A DNA stretch of 42,691 nucleotides from Solirubrobacterales bacterium (GCA_003137075.1 PLES01000108.1:1-42691), one strand, 5' to 3'. Positions 15,620 through 24,785 are shown, numbered from the stretch's first letter. The notes: generated from the letters alone by a model not told the origin. A program made the numbers and translations.

Positions 15620-16474
15620 TCAGGACTTGCCCATTGTCAGGCGCTCCATCAGCGCCAGCACGCGCCCGTAAGTGCTGGGGAAGATCCTTACGATCAGGTC
15701 GACGAGCTTGGCGTCGTTACCGACTCGGACGCGGGCCTTGTTGGCCTCGACGCCGTCAATGATGATGTTCGCCGCCTGCGCGGGATCCATACGCAGCAGC
15801 TTCTCGTTGTAGATCTGGACGCGTCGGCGATCGCGTTCGGTGACCTCGATCCCGAACTCAGACGCCATCTCCAGTGAAGCGGTGGCGATGTTGGTATGAA
15901 CGCCGCCGGGATGCACCACGGTCACGCCCACCGGATGCTTACCCGCGCGCATCTCGATCGCAAGCGTCTCGGTGAAGCCACGCACCCCGAACTTCGAGGT
16001 GCAGTAGGCGGCCAGTTCCTTCTGAGCCATGTAGCCGTTGAGACTCGAGACGTTGATCACGTGGCCGTCACCGGACTTGATGATGTGCGGCAGGAACCAC
16101 TTGGTGCCGTAGATCACGCCCCAGAGGTTGACCGCGAGCGTGCGCTCGAAGATCCTGAAGTCACTGTCGAGGATCGTGCGACCGCCACCGATGCCGGCGT
16201 TGTTGTAAAGCTGATGGACCACGCCGTAATGCTGCACCACGGCGTCGGCGTAGTTGCCGAAGCCTTCGAGGTCGGAGACGTCCAGCTGCTGGGTGTGGAT
16301 CTGCGCGCCGCTGACTTCGGCGCTGACGAGCGCAGCCGTCTGGGCGAGGCTCGCCCCGTTCATGTCCGAAAGCGCCAGCCGCGCGCCGCGGCGCGCGAGC
16401 TCAACCGCGAGCGCCCGTCCGATGCCCGAGCCGGCGCCGGTGACCACCGCCACCTTGCCCTGGACGGCGGTCAT
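15620..16474 (-). CDS. Short-chain dehydrogenase/reductase
   Basis: Classical SDR of 284 residues. Coenzyme motif TGAGSGIG near residue 12, NNAG in the middle, the catalytic serine in NVSSLNGY and the YCTSK active-site pair (Y-x-x-x-K) are all visible. A C-terminal extension of about 40 residues exceeds the common 250 length. It starts inside the stop of the monooxygenase gene (ATGA overlap), so the two are co-translated; an SDR beside a Baeyer-Villiger enzyme commonly makes or removes the ketone or alcohol substrate. Specific substrate unknown. Confidence 0.88.
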   Translation of the reverse strand: MTAVQGKVAVVTGAGSGIGRALAVELARRGARLALSDMNGASLAQTAALVSAEVSGAQIHTQQLDVSDLEGFGNYADAVVQHYGVVHQLYNNAGIGGGRTILDSDFRIFERTLAVNLWGVIYGTKWFLPHIIKSGDGHVINVSSLNGYMAQKELAAYCTSKFGVRGFTETLAIEMRAGKHPVGVTVVHPGGVHTNIATASLEMASEFGIEVTERDRRRVQIYNEKLLRMDPAQAANIIIDGVEANKARVRVGNDAKLVDLIVRIFPSTYGRVLALMERLTMGKS

Positions 16475-18009
16475 AGTGCGGCCTCCAATTCGGGCTCGGG
16501 GGCCGGTACCGGTTCGGTGGTCGAGCCGGAAAAGCGCAGGCTGCGATCCTCAACCGGGCCCTGCTCGAGCGTGCGCCGGTCCTCATGGAAGCTCATCGCG
16601 AGCCGCCAGGGCGCGTAGGCGCCCTGCTTGGGGAAGTCGTCGAGCGCGCGTTGCACGTAGCCCGCCGAGAAGTCCAGCAGCGGCCTGGTGGTCATGTTCG
16701 GGTAAGGAAGCTCCGGGACGCAGGTGTGGTAGCCGTGCTCATCCATGTAGCTGAGCAGACGACAGAAATGCTCGCAGACCAGCTCGACCTTGAGCGTCCA
16801 CGAGGCGTTGGTGTAGCCGACCAGGTACGTGAAGTTGGGCACGCCGCTCAACATCAGACCCCTGAATGCAAGCCGCTCGGGCAGGGCCACGCGCTCCCCG
16901 TCGACGTTGAACTCGATCCCGCCGAAAGCCAGCAGTTTCAAGCCGGTGGCCGTGATCACGATGTCCGCTTCGAGCTCGCGCCCGGAGTTCAGCTTGATAC
17001 CGCGCTCGGTGAACGTCTCGATCGTGTCAGTGACTACCTCTGCCTTGCCGGCGCTGATCGCCTTGAAGAGATCTCCGTCCGGGACCGCGCAGAGGCGCTG
17101 ATCCCAGGGGTCGTATTTGGGCTTGAAGTGTTCGTCGACCGGATAGCCCTCAGGCAGCTGCTGGGCCGTGAGCCAGCGGATCAGCGCACGCGCTCGCTCC
17201 GGGTAGCGCTGGCAGAGCTTGTAGACGGTTGTCTGCTGGAAGATGTTCTTGCGCCGTGCCAGCTCGTAGCCGCGTTCGGGGCCGAAGAGCTTCAGCAGCA
17301 GGTTCGAGATCGGATCCTTCGAGGGCAGGGCCATGATGTAGCTCGGAGAGCGCTGGAGCATCGTCACGTGGGCCGCCTGTGGCGCGATAGCCGGGATCAG
17401 CGTGACGGCGGTTGCGCCGCTGCCGACCACGACCACGCGTTTGCCGGCGTAGTCAAGTTTCTCGGGCCACTGCTGCGGATGCACCACCCGTCCGGTAAAG
17501 CTGGCGATACCCGGCAGTTCCGGCGTATAACCGGCGTCATACCTGTAGTAGCCGGTTCCGGTGAAGAGCCAGCCGCGGCTGATCTGAAAGCGGCTGCGGT
17601 CGTCGGTTCGCTCGACGGTTACAAGCCAGCGCGCGTCCCCGCTCGACCAATCGGCGCAGAGCACCCGGTGGTGCGTCCGGATCTTCTCCTCGATCCGGTT
17701 TTCGCTCGCCGCCTCACGGATGTAGCTGAGGATCTCCGGCCCTTGGGCTATCGCCTGCTTGCTGGTCCACGGCTTGAATGCGAACCCGAAGGTCTGCAGG
17801 TCAGAGTCCGAGCGGATCCCAGGGTATTTGAAGAGGTCCCAGGTGCCTCCGCTTGCCCCCCGCGCCTCAAGGATCGCGTAGCTCTTCCCAGGGTGATCAC
17901 GCTGCAGGTAGTAGGCGCAGCCGATGCCGGAGATGCCGGCACCGACGATCAGCACGTCAACGAACTCGACCTCGCGGTCAGTGGTCCCCAACTGGCTGGT
18001 GGTTGCCAT
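16471..18009 (-). CDS. Flavin-containing Baeyer-Villiger-type monooxygenase
   Basis: Protein of 512 residues with two Rossmann folds. FAD motif GAGISG at 23-28 and NADPH motif GSGATA at 196-201. Between them lies FTGRVVHPQQWP (171-182), which matches the Baeyer-Villiger fingerprint FxGxxxHxxxW(P/D) exactly. Such enzymes insert oxygen next to a ketone, giving an ester or lactone. ATG 18009 has GGAGGGG upstream; the frame continues to 18138, but that would overlap the divergent gene at 18092. The SDR gene follows with an overlap. Substrate is unknown. Confidence 0.9.
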   Translation of the reverse strand: MATTSQLGTTDREVEFVDVLIVGAGISGIGCAYYLQRDHPGKSYAILEARGASGGTWDLFKYPGIRSDSDLQTFGFAFKPWTSKQAIAQGPEILSYIREAASENRIEEKIRTHHRVLCADWSSGDARWLVTVERTDDRSRFQISRGWLFTGTGYYRYDAGYTPELPGIASFTGRVVHPQQWPEKLDYAGKRVVVVGSGATAVTLIPAIAPQAAHVTMLQRSPSYIMALPSKDPISNLLLKLFGPERGYELARRKNIFQQTTVYKLCQRYPERARALIRWLTAQQLPEGYPVDEHFKPKYDPWDQRLCAVPDGDLFKAISAGKAEVVTDTIETFTERGIKLNSGRELEADIVITATGLKLLAFGGIEFNVDGERVALPERLAFRGLMLSGVPNFTYLVGYTNASWTLKVELVCEHFCRLLSYMDEHGYHTCVPELPYPNMTTRPLLDFSAGYVQRALDDFPKQGAYAPWRLAMSFHEDRRTLEQGPVEDRSLRFSGSTTEPVPAPEPELEAAL

Positions 18010-18091
18010 CGTCGCTCTACCCCTCCCGTCGTCGGCACTGCTCACCCGGTGAACCATAAGATGCCACCATCCGCCCCAAGAAGACCCACCC

Positions 18092-18925
18092 GTGAGTGAG
18101 ACCCCCGAGTCGATTTTGGTGCTGGGCGCCACCGGCACCCAGGGCGGTGCCGTAGCCCGCAGCCTGCTGGCAGCGGGCTACACCGTGCAGGCGCTGGTCC
18201 GCGAGACCGGCAGCGCACGCGCGCAGGCGCTTGCGCAGGAGGGGATCGAGCTGGTTCACGGCGATCTGCTCGATCGTCCGTCACTGACCTACGCCTTCTC
18301 CGGCGCCGACGCCGTCTACGCGATCACGACCCCGTTCGAGCACGGCGCCGGCGAAGAGGAACGCCAGGGCGAGACGATCATCGCCGCCGCCGGCGATGCC
18401 GGCCTGGAGTGGCTGCTGTTCGCCTCGGTCGCCTCAGCCGGACGCGCGCCGGTTCCGCACTTCATCAGCAAGGGGCATGTCGAGCAGCTGCTCGCCGCCA
18501 GCGAGCTGGCGTGGACCGTGATCGCACCGAGCTACTTCTATGAGAATGTGCTCGGCTCGATGCCGGCGATCCGTGAGCGCAGACTGCCGATGGCGGTGCC
18601 CGCCGACAAGCCCTTGCATCAGGTGGCGTTGGCCGACCTCGGAGCCATGGTCGCGGCGGTACTTGCGCGTCGCGACGAGCACCTCGGCCAACGCGTTGAG
18701 ATCGCCGGTGACGCGCCCACGCCCGCGGAGATGGCGGCTGCCTTCGGCGCCTCCTACGAGGCGGTGTCGCTCGAGTCAGTACGTGCGCGCAGCGAGGACC
18801 TGTTCGCGATGTACTCCTTCCTCTCAGCGCAGGGCTACGGAATCGACCTTGCCGCCGTCCGCGCCCGCTACCCCGAGGTGCTCTGGACCAGCTTCGCCGA
18901 GTGGGCGAGCCGGGTCGACATCTAG
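18092..18925 (+). CDS. NmrA-family NAD(P)-binding protein
   Basis: Atypical SDR of 277 residues with the NAD(P) motif LGATGTQGG near the N-terminus, followed by VARSLLAAGYTVQALVRET and HGDLLDRPSL. The active-site tyrosine of typical SDRs is not found in the usual place. NmrA-like proteins may sense the redox state or act as reductases of quinones or isoflavones. The gene starts with GTG and is divergent from the monooxygenase with a gap of about 82 nt; it might serve the same pathway. Confidence 0.85.
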   Translation: MSETPESILVLGATGTQGGAVARSLLAAGYTVQALVRETGSARAQALAQEGIELVHGDLLDRPSLTYAFSGADAVYAITTPFEHGAGEEERQGETIIAAAGDAGLEWLLFASVASAGRAPVPHFISKGHVEQLLAASELAWTVIAPSYFYENVLGSMPAIRERRLPMAVPADKPLHQVALADLGAMVAAVLARRDEHLGQRVEIAGDAPTPAEMAAAFGASYEAVSLESVRARSEDLFAMYSFLSAQGYGIDLAAVRARYPEVLWTSFAEWASRVDI

Positions 18926-18932
18926 TGCGGCA

Positions 18933-19145
18933 CTAATCGTGTCGCCGCTGGTCCGCGGCCCAGGTGGGATCGGCCTCATGCATCGCGTCGGCTATCGCGA
19001 TCCGATGGCATCCGCGTTTTCTCAGCGCCTCAACCAGATCGTCACGCGGCATCGGTTCCGGGGTTGACCACCTGACCCCCATGCCGTCCGGCGGCGTCAG
19101 GTCGGCGGTGTAGAGACGCCCGAGTTTGTGGATCGTGATAGCCAT
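18933..19145 (-). CDS. Small hypothetical protein, 70 residues
   Basis: Charged, soluble protein beginning MAITIHKLGRLYTADLTPPD, with a middle segment RDDLVEALRKRGCHRIAIADAM. I recognise no family. It starts 6 nt beyond the stop of the aminotransferase gene upstream on the same strand, which suggests co-transcription and supports that it is real. Size and context are its only evidence. Confidence 0.5.
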   Translation of the reverse strand: MAITIHKLGRLYTADLTPPDGMGVRWSTPEPMPRDDLVEALRKRGCHRIAIADAMHEADPTWAADQRRHD

Positions 19146-19151
19146 GAGGCG

Positions 19152-20309
19152 TCAGGCCGCCAGTCGCTTTGCGGCCTCGGCGATCACTTCGGGGCGCTTG
19201 CAGAAGGCGAAGCGCACCAGGTTGCGGGCGGCCTGCTTGTCGTCGTAGAAGACGCTGGTAGGGATTGCGACCACGCCGCAGCCGTCCGGCAGCGCGGCAC
19301 AGAAGGCAACTGCCTCCTCACCGACGTCGGCGTTGATGAAGTAGGTGCCGGCCGCGGGCAGCGGCTGCCAGCCGGCGGCGCTGATCCCCTTACTGAGCAG
19401 GTCTCGGTTGGCCCTCAGCTGGTCGCGCAGCCGCGTGAGGTGGACCGGCGGCAGCGCCAGCGCCGCCGCAGCGGCGTGCTGCAGCGGCGTGCCGCCCGCG
19501 AACGTCAGGTACTGCTTGACTTTGCGTGTGGCGGCCACAAGCTCGGCGGGACCGGAGCACCAGCCGACCTTCCAGCCGGTGAATGAGAACGACTTCCCGA
19601 TGCTTGAGATCGTCAGCGTGCGCTCGGACATGCCCGGCAGGCTCGCGATCGGGATGTGCTCGCCGTCATAGACCAGGTGCTCGTAGACCTCATCACTGAC
19701 ACAGATCAGGTCGTGGTCGATGCAGACCTGCGCGATCGCCTGCAACTCCCGCGCGTCGAGCACACGCCCGGTCGGGTTGTGCGGCGTGTTGAGCAGCAGC
19801 ACCTTAGCCCTGCCGCGCGCGCCTGCCGCCGTGGCACGCAGCTCATCGAGATTCAGCGCGAACTCCGGCGGGCGCAGCGTCATCGGCCGCCGGCGCGCCC
19901 CCGCGAACGCGATACAGGCGGCGTAGGAGTCGTAGTACGGCTCGAGCACAAGCACCTCGTCGCCCGGATCGCAGAGCCCGAGTAACGCCGAAGCGATCGC
20001 TTCGGTGGCGCCAAAGGTGACCAGCAGGTCCTCAGGTTCGAGCCCGTAGTAATGGTGCTGGTGCGCCAGGATCGCATCGCGTAGCGACGGCACCCCTGAC
20101 AGCGGCGCGTACTGGTTGTCACCGCCGCGCAGCGCCGCCACGGCGGCCTCGATCGCTTCCGAGGGGCCGTCCTCATCAGGAAAGCCCTGGCCGAGGTTGA
20201 TCGCGCCGGTGCGCTGGGCCAGCAGGGTCATCTCCGTGAAGATCGTCGTACCAAGCCCACCGAGGCGCGCGGCGCCGCGGTTCGCGCCTGCTTGGGCAAC
20301 CTCTGTCAT
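19152..20309 (-). CDS. PLP-dependent class I/II aminotransferase
   Basis: Protein of 385 residues. The cofactor lysine is K239 in SISSIGKSFSFTGWKVGW; NTPHNPTGRVL and SDEVYEHLVYDG are the other fold-type I marks. The overall pattern (INLGQGFPDEDGP, QYAPLSGVPSLRDAI) is like DapC of actinobacteria (N-succinyl-diaminopimelate aminotransferase) or methionine/kynurenine aminotransferases; these cannot be told apart by eye. A small gene follows it. The divergent SDR at 20475 is on the other side of a 165-nt control region. Confidence 0.87.
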   Translation of the reverse strand: MTEVAQAGANRGAARLGGLGTTIFTEMTLLAQRTGAINLGQGFPDEDGPSEAIEAAVAALRGGDNQYAPLSGVPSLRDAILAHQHHYYGLEPEDLLVTFGATEAIASALLGLCDPGDEVLVLEPYYDSYAACIAFAGARRRPMTLRPPEFALNLDELRATAAGARGRAKVLLLNTPHNPTGRVLDARELQAIAQVCIDHDLICVSDEVYEHLVYDGEHIPIASLPGMSERTLTISSIGKSFSFTGWKVGWCSGPAELVAATRKVKQYLTFAGGTPLQHAAAAALALPPVHLTRLRDQLRANRDLLSKGISAAGWQPLPAAGTYFINADVGEEAVAFCAALPDGCGVVAIPTSVFYDDKQAARNLVRFAFCKRPEVIAEAAKRLAA

Positions 20310-20377
20310 GGGCTCAGCGTCTCACATCCGCGGGCCGCCGTCTCTCGGATGTACGTCCGCAGGCACCAGTTCGCGAG

Positions 20378-20438
20378 CTGACTTCTGCATAGCTAAGTCA
20401 GTTGTGTTACGCTTCTGGCTAGTACTTTCCTAAGTCAG
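20378..20438. promoter_or_regulatory. Repeated AAGTCAG operator half-sites
   Basis: CTGACTT (20378-20384) and AAGTCAG (20395-20401) form an inverted repeat with 10-nt spacing, and CTAAGTCAG recurs at 20393-20401 and 20430-20438, 37 nt apart. TTGTGT and TACTTT (20423-20428) lie between the sites. This looks like control of the SDR at 20475, but no regulator gene lies next to it. Confidence 0.55.
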
Positions 20439-20474
20439 CTATGTCGCCCTCTCAGGCGCTTCAAGGAGTTTCGA

Positions 20475-21191
20475 ATGTCATCTACCGGCACACAGATCAA
20501 CGGCGCAACAGCACTCGTCACCGGCGGCAACCGTGGCCTCGGCAAGGCAGTCGTGCAAGAGCTGCTCGACCGTGGCGCAGCCAAGGTCTATGCGACCTCG
20601 CGCTCTGCCTTCACCCACAGCGACCCGCGCGTCGTGACGCTGACCCTCGACGTCACCAGCGACGCCTCGGTGGCCGCAGCCGCGCAGGTCGCGACCGACG
20701 TATCGATCCTCGTAAACAACGCCGGCATCCACTCTTCGACGCCGGTGCTGACTGCGCCGCTCGATGAGATCCAGGGCGAACTGGACGCGAACCTGTTCGG
20801 GGTGCTGCGGGTGACCCGGGCGTTCGCGCCGATCCTTGCCGAGCACGAGACCAGCTCGATCGTGAACGTGCTCTCCGTGCTCTCATGGATCTCGTTCGGG
20901 ACCGGCTACGAGGTCAGCAAGGCCGCCGCATGGTCAGCAACCAATGGCCTGCGCCTCGCGCTGGCCGACCAGGGCACAACCGTGACCGGCCTGCACGTCG
21001 GCTACATGGACACCGACATGACGGCAGGCATCGACGCCCCCAAGGCTGACCCGCGCGAGATCGCCCGCCAGGCAGCGGACGCGATCCTCACGGGCGGCTA
21101 CGAAGTGCTGGCCGACGACATCTCGCATCAGGTCAAGGCGGGGTTGTCAGCCGACGTGACCGTGCTCTACGGACAGCTCGCGGCGGCATAA
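20475..21191 (+). CDS. Short-chain dehydrogenase/reductase
   Basis: Classical SDR of 238 residues. TGGNRGLG is the cofactor motif, followed by LVNNAGIHSS, the catalytic serine in NVLSVLSW and the YEVSK dyad. ATG 20475 has AAGGAG 6 nt upstream. The gene is single, preceded by the AAGTCAG repeats and followed by a strong terminator. SDRs arranged like this, with a strong operator, are often inducible by TetR- or HxlR-type regulators; the regulator is not in this window beside it. Confidence 0.88.
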   Translation: MSSTGTQINGATALVTGGNRGLGKAVVQELLDRGAAKVYATSRSAFTHSDPRVVTLTLDVTSDASVAAAAQVATDVSILVNNAGIHSSTPVLTAPLDEIQGELDANLFGVLRVTRAFAPILAEHETSSIVNVLSVLSWISFGTGYEVSKAAAWSATNGLRLALADQGTTVTGLHVGYMDTDMTAGIDAPKADPREIARQAADAILTGGYEVLADDISHQVKAGLSADVTVLYGQLAAA

Positions 21192-21203
21192 CCAGGGTTG
21201 GTC

Positions 21204-21231
21204 TGGCGCCTGTCCAGCGGGACAGGCGCCA
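21204..21231. terminator. Perfect 12-bp terminator between convergent genes
   Basis: TGGCGCCTGTCC (21204-21215) pairs with GGACAGGCGCCA (21220-21231) around AGCG. Bidirectional for the SDR (stop 21191) and the epimerase-like gene (stop 21237). Confidence 0.75.
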
Positions 21232-21236
21232 AGCGC

Positions 21237-22283
21237 CTACTTCTTGCCGGCGGCGCCCACCAGGCCGAGCGCGATCAGGCTCTGCGCCGTGGCGAGGATC
21301 GCTTCGTCACCGCTGCGCGGCTGCCAGCCGAGTACCGAGCGAGCCTTCTCGTTGCTGGCCGGGCGCACATGCCCCAGCTCCGGGACGATCTGCTTTAGCG
21401 AGGTGTCGAAGATCGAGACGAGCTTCACGAGCCAGTTCGGCAGCTCGCGGGTTGGCGCCTTCTTCGCCTGATCGCCGAGCCGCTCGCGCAATAGCCTCGA
21501 GATCTGAGACATGCTGACCGGGTCGCCGGTCACGCCGAGGAAGCGCTCGCCCGCGGCCTCGGGCGAGTTCATCGCGCGGATGTGCAGGTCGGCGACGTCG
21601 CGCACGTCGACGATGTTGAAGGTCAGCTTTGGTGTGCCCGGGACGGAGCCGTCGAGCAACCGCGAGACGAGCTGGATCGAGGTCGAGCGGTCGGAGCCGA
21701 GCACCGGACCGAGCACGCCTACGGGATTCACGACCGCCAGCTCAAGGCCCTCGCCTTCGCCCTTGACGAACTCCCAGGCGGCGAGTTCGGCGAGCGTCTT
21801 TGACTTGACGTAGGCGCTGATCCCCGGGTAGTTCGGGTCGGTCCAGTCCGCTTCCGTGAAGACCTTGCCCTCGGGGGCGGGACCGTAGCCGATGGCGGCG
21901 AACGAGGAGGTCAGCACCACGCGCTTGACGCCCGCGCGCTTGGCGGCACGCAGCACCCGCAGAGCGCCGTCGCGGGCCGGAATGATCAACTCGTCCTCAT
22001 TTTTGGGGAGCCCGGTCGGGAATGGCGAGGCGACGTGCAGCACGTAGTCGACCCCCGCCACCGCCTCAGGCCAGCCGATGTCGGCGGTGAGGTCAGCCGT
22101 GAAGAACTCGAGCGCCTCTGCGGGCTCGCAACCGGCGGTCTTCAGCAGCGCCAGCACGTCAACTTCGCGGGCCGGGGTGCGCACGGTGGTGCGCACCCGA
22201 TAGCCGGCGTCGATCAGCTGCGCGATGCAGTGAGTCGCGACGAATCCGGATCCGCCTGTGACCAGTACCAGCTCTCCGCTCAT
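21237..22283 (-). CDS. Extended SDR, dihydroflavonol reductase-like NAD-dependent epimerase family
   Basis: Protein of 348 residues. N-terminal LVTGGSGFVATHCIAQLI coenzyme motif, VLHVASPFP in place of the usual NNAG, and the active site tyrosine-lysine pair YVKSK. The pattern matches plant-like dihydroflavonol 4-reductase/cinnamoyl-CoA reductase relatives common in actinobacteria, with unknown carbonyl substrate. The downstream neighbour on the same strand is absent because of the terminator; upstream lies the S15-type hydrolase, ending 30 nt away. Confidence 0.88.
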   Translation of the reverse strand: MSGELVLVTGGSGFVATHCIAQLIDAGYRVRTTVRTPAREVDVLALLKTAGCEPAEALEFFTADLTADIGWPEAVAGVDYVLHVASPFPTGLPKNEDELIIPARDGALRVLRAAKRAGVKRVVLTSSFAAIGYGPAPEGKVFTEADWTDPNYPGISAYVKSKTLAELAAWEFVKGEGEGLELAVVNPVGVLGPVLGSDRSTSIQLVSRLLDGSVPGTPKLTFNIVDVRDVADLHIRAMNSPEAAGERFLGVTGDPVSMSQISRLLRERLGDQAKKAPTRELPNWLVKLVSIFDTSLKQIVPELGHVRPASNEKARSVLGWQPRSGDEAILATAQSLIALGLVGAAGKK

Positions 22284-22313
22284 GCGGCTCCCCCTGTCGT
22301 GACCTGATGGCCA

Positions 22314-24164
22314 CTATTTCTTTGTGAATACGACCTTGGTGTATGAGCTGCTGGCGGCGACCGGCAGATTGAGCACGCCCGGTGCCGCCGCGTTGGTGCC
22401 GATCGAGACCGGAGTGTTCAGCTCCGGCTGGAAGTAGGCGGCGTCACTGCCGGCGATCACCAGCGCGATCCGGTCTCCAGCTGGAAATTCGTGCACGATG
22501 CCCGGCAGCGCGACCGTGACTGGCGCCCCCGTATCCGGGAAGCGGGCCGGTGCGATCAGGCGGTCGGGCAGCGTTGCGCTCCCGTCCGGTGCTACGTCCT
22601 CGAGCTTGAAGAAGAGCCCGATGTCCGTCGGCAGCGGCTGCATCAGCAGGTCTGCGGAGGGCGCCGAGGCGGTCACCGTGACGCTCGGGATTCCAACCAC
22701 GTAGGTGTTGGCGGTCAAGGGCGCGCTCTCGTACTCGGCGTACGTGCCGGTCGGGTCACTGAGCGGAACCGTCTGGCTCAGACCTGATTGCTCGGTCACC
22801 GACTGGGTTGCGTTGGCGGCCGGCGTCGTGAACTCGAGCGTGCCCGTGGCGGCGGCGCTCTGGCTTGTAACCAGTGAGTCGCTGCCCGACGCCGCGCCGC
22901 TGCCGGAGGCGGCTGCGCCGGAGAGGTAGAAGGGCGAGGTCGCTGCAATCGGATACTTCGGCGCGCTCGCATAGGCGGAGGCGGCGTTGACGCCCTTGTA
23001 GCTGACCCACGGCCGGTAGAAGCTGAAGTTGAGCGCCGGCGACGGGCCAACGCCCTTCACGTAGTGGTTGAACCAATCGAGAATCATCTGGCCCTCAAGC
23101 GACATGCTGCCGTTTGCGTCGAGGATCCCGAGTCCGTTCCCGATCTCGCCCGGGAGCGAGCTCAGGTGCGAGTGGCCCCAGGACTGCCAGACCATCTTCA
23201 CCGGCGTGTGTTGGGCGCGCAGCGCGTCGTAGGTCGCGACCGCCTCGTTGAGGTTGAAGAGCGTGTCGTCCTCACCCTGCATCAGCATCACCGGGATCCG
23301 GACCTTGCTCATGTACGAGCTCACCGAGTAGTCCGCGGCCAGCTGGGTCGAGGCCGGATCGGCGTAGCCGTCGTTGGTGAGGTCGTCGATCACGGGGCAA
23401 TCGACCTGGTCGAAGTTGGGGCAAGAACTGGCCGGTGAGGGTCCGACGATCGGTCCGGTCTGGCCGAGCAGCACGAAGTCCTGGAGCCACTCTTCCTTCG
23501 TGATCCCGGGGGTGTCGCTGTTGAGCGTGTTGCCGATCAGGTCGGCGCCGTTCGGAGCCAGCGAGTAGCCGAGGTTGTTCCAGGTGATGATCGGGACGAT
23601 CGCGTCGAGCCGCGGATCGACGTCGGCTGCCGCGAACTGGACCTCGCCGCCGTAGGAGGCGCCGACCATGCCGACGCGCGGGTCGTACTTGTAGTGCTTG
23701 CCGTTGGGCGCGATCTTCTGCGACTCCACGTAGTTGACGCGGGTGCCGTTGGTGGCCTTCGAGCCACCGCCGAGGAATGTGATCAGCTGGCTGGCCGCCT
23801 CGCCGTCCCACTGCGGGCTGTCCATCTCGATACGGCAGCTGGAGTGCCCGAAGCCGAGTCCGGAGTAAGTCAGGACCACGTAACCGTCGGTGGCGAGGTT
23901 CGCTGCCAGACCCTCCTGGTCGGTGTAGTCGCCGCCGAAGCCGTTGGTTGTGAGCACGGCCGGGGCGGGGTCGGCCTCGGTCGCGGCGGTTGGGCGGTAG
24001 AGCGCGCCGATGATGTTGCAGGCGGTCGCGTTGCCGGGCCCGACGTGGACTATGAAGTGCAGCGTCTGCGCGCGATAGGCGGCAGCCTGTGCGGTCGTCG
24101 CCGCCCCGGCGCAGACGACAAGTGCCATGGCAGCCGCAGCCACCGAGCGAACCAAACGCGACAT
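22314..24164 (-). CDS. Secreted S15-type alpha/beta hydrolase
   Basis: Protein of 616 residues with a Sec signal peptide (charged MSRLVR, hydrophobic stretch, AxA before about residue 28). The alpha/beta hydrolase domain carries the nucleophile S170 in GASYGG, an acidic residue at 299-300 (QGEDDTLF) and H331 in WGHSH. The C-terminal 200 residues form a beta-sandwich like the galactose-binding domain of Xaa-Pro dipeptidyl-peptidase S15 and CocE esterase. It would act outside the cell or on the envelope as peptidase or esterase. ATG 24164 has GAGGAG upstream; the frame extends to 24323 but overlaps the Zur-type gene. Not part of an evident operon. Confidence 0.85.
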   Translation of the reverse strand: MSRLVRSVAAAAMALVVCAGAATTAQAAAYRAQTLHFIVHVGPGNATACNIIGALYRPTAATEADPAPAVLTTNGFGGDYTDQEGLAANLATDGYVVLTYSGLGFGHSSCRIEMDSPQWDGEAASQLITFLGGGSKATNGTRVNYVESQKIAPNGKHYKYDPRVGMVGASYGGEVQFAAADVDPRLDAIVPIITWNNLGYSLAPNGADLIGNTLNSDTPGITKEEWLQDFVLLGQTGPIVGPSPASSCPNFDQVDCPVIDDLTNDGYADPASTQLAADYSVSSYMSKVRIPVMLMQGEDDTLFNLNEAVATYDALRAQHTPVKMVWQSWGHSHLSSLPGEIGNGLGILDANGSMSLEGQMILDWFNHYVKGVGPSPALNFSFYRPWVSYKGVNAASAYASAPKYPIAATSPFYLSGAAASGSGAASGSDSLVTSQSAAATGTLEFTTPAANATQSVTEQSGLSQTVPLSDPTGTYAEYESAPLTANTYVVGIPSVTVTASAPSADLLMQPLPTDIGLFFKLEDVAPDGSATLPDRLIAPARFPDTGAPVTVALPGIVHEFPAGDRIALVIAGSDAAYFQPELNTPVSIGTNAAAPGVLNLPVAASSSYTKVVFTKK

Positions 24165-24249
24165 CTCTCTCCTCACGACGGGGTCCAGCCTATGCGCAAG
24201 TGTATTCCTGCGGCTTGTGGCGACGCGACCGATCCCCGGCGGATGAGTC

Positions 24250-24750
24250 TCAGTTGCGGCAGTCGGGACAGGCGCCCCGCAGCGTGACTTCGTGCTCAGT
24301 CGCCTCGAAGCCGAGCCGGTCACTGAGCTTGTGAATCGCCGCTTCGAGCTCAGGGTCGTCGAATGCGATCAGCACGCCACAGCGGTCGCAGACCATGTGG
24401 TGATGGTGGTCGTCGTCGTCGAGCTGCGCGCGCTCGTAGCGCGCGACCCCATCACCGATGTCGACACGAGTGATCAGATGCAGGCCATGCAGCAGCTCGA
24501 GTGCTCGGTAGACGCTGGCACGCCCTACCGGCCGCTCACCGAGTGCCTGCTCCATGTCGGGCACGCTCATCGCGCAGTCGCGCTGGGACATGATCTCGAT
24601 CAGCGCGTCCCGGGCGGCACCCTTGCTATGGCCCGCACGGCGGATCGTCTCGCGGGCGGCGTCCGCCCACGGCAGCGCGTCCGCGGACGTGTGGGAGTGT
24701 GCACCGGAGTCTTGTTCCACGTGTATGTGCAGGTGCTGGTTCGGTTCCAC
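24250..24750 (-). CDS. zur: Fur-family regulator, Zur-like
   Basis: Protein of 166 residues. Winged helix with recognition segment GRASVYRALELLHGL (about 77-90), then the metal-binding domain: DDDDHHHHMVC with C121/C124, and C161/C164 near the C-terminus for the structural zinc. N-terminal 20 residues carry extra histidines (H6, H8, H10, H18, H20). It is divergent from a zinc/manganese ABC importer with a palindrome between them, so it likely represses that operon when metal is plentiful; Zur is more probable than Fur or PerR because of this, but the metal is inferred. GTG 24750 is chosen because longer starts would run over the palindrome at 24786-24804. Confidence 0.82.
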   Translation of the reverse strand: MEPNQHLHIHVEQDSGAHSHTSADALPWADAARETIRRAGHSKGAARDALIEIMSQRDCAMSVPDMEQALGERPVGRASVYRALELLHGLHLITRVDIGDGVARYERAQLDDDDHHHHMVCDRCGVLIAFDDPELEAAIHKLSDRLGFEATEHEVTLRGACPDCRN

Positions 24751-24785
24751 GAACCTGAGTTTATCGGGGTCGCTGGCATAACGAG

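Noticed and set aside
16585-18099. A 504-codon plus-strand frame opposite the monooxygenase
   Set aside because: Shadow of a gene with clear FAD/NADPH motifs on the other strand; composition is arginine- and alanine-rich without any motif.
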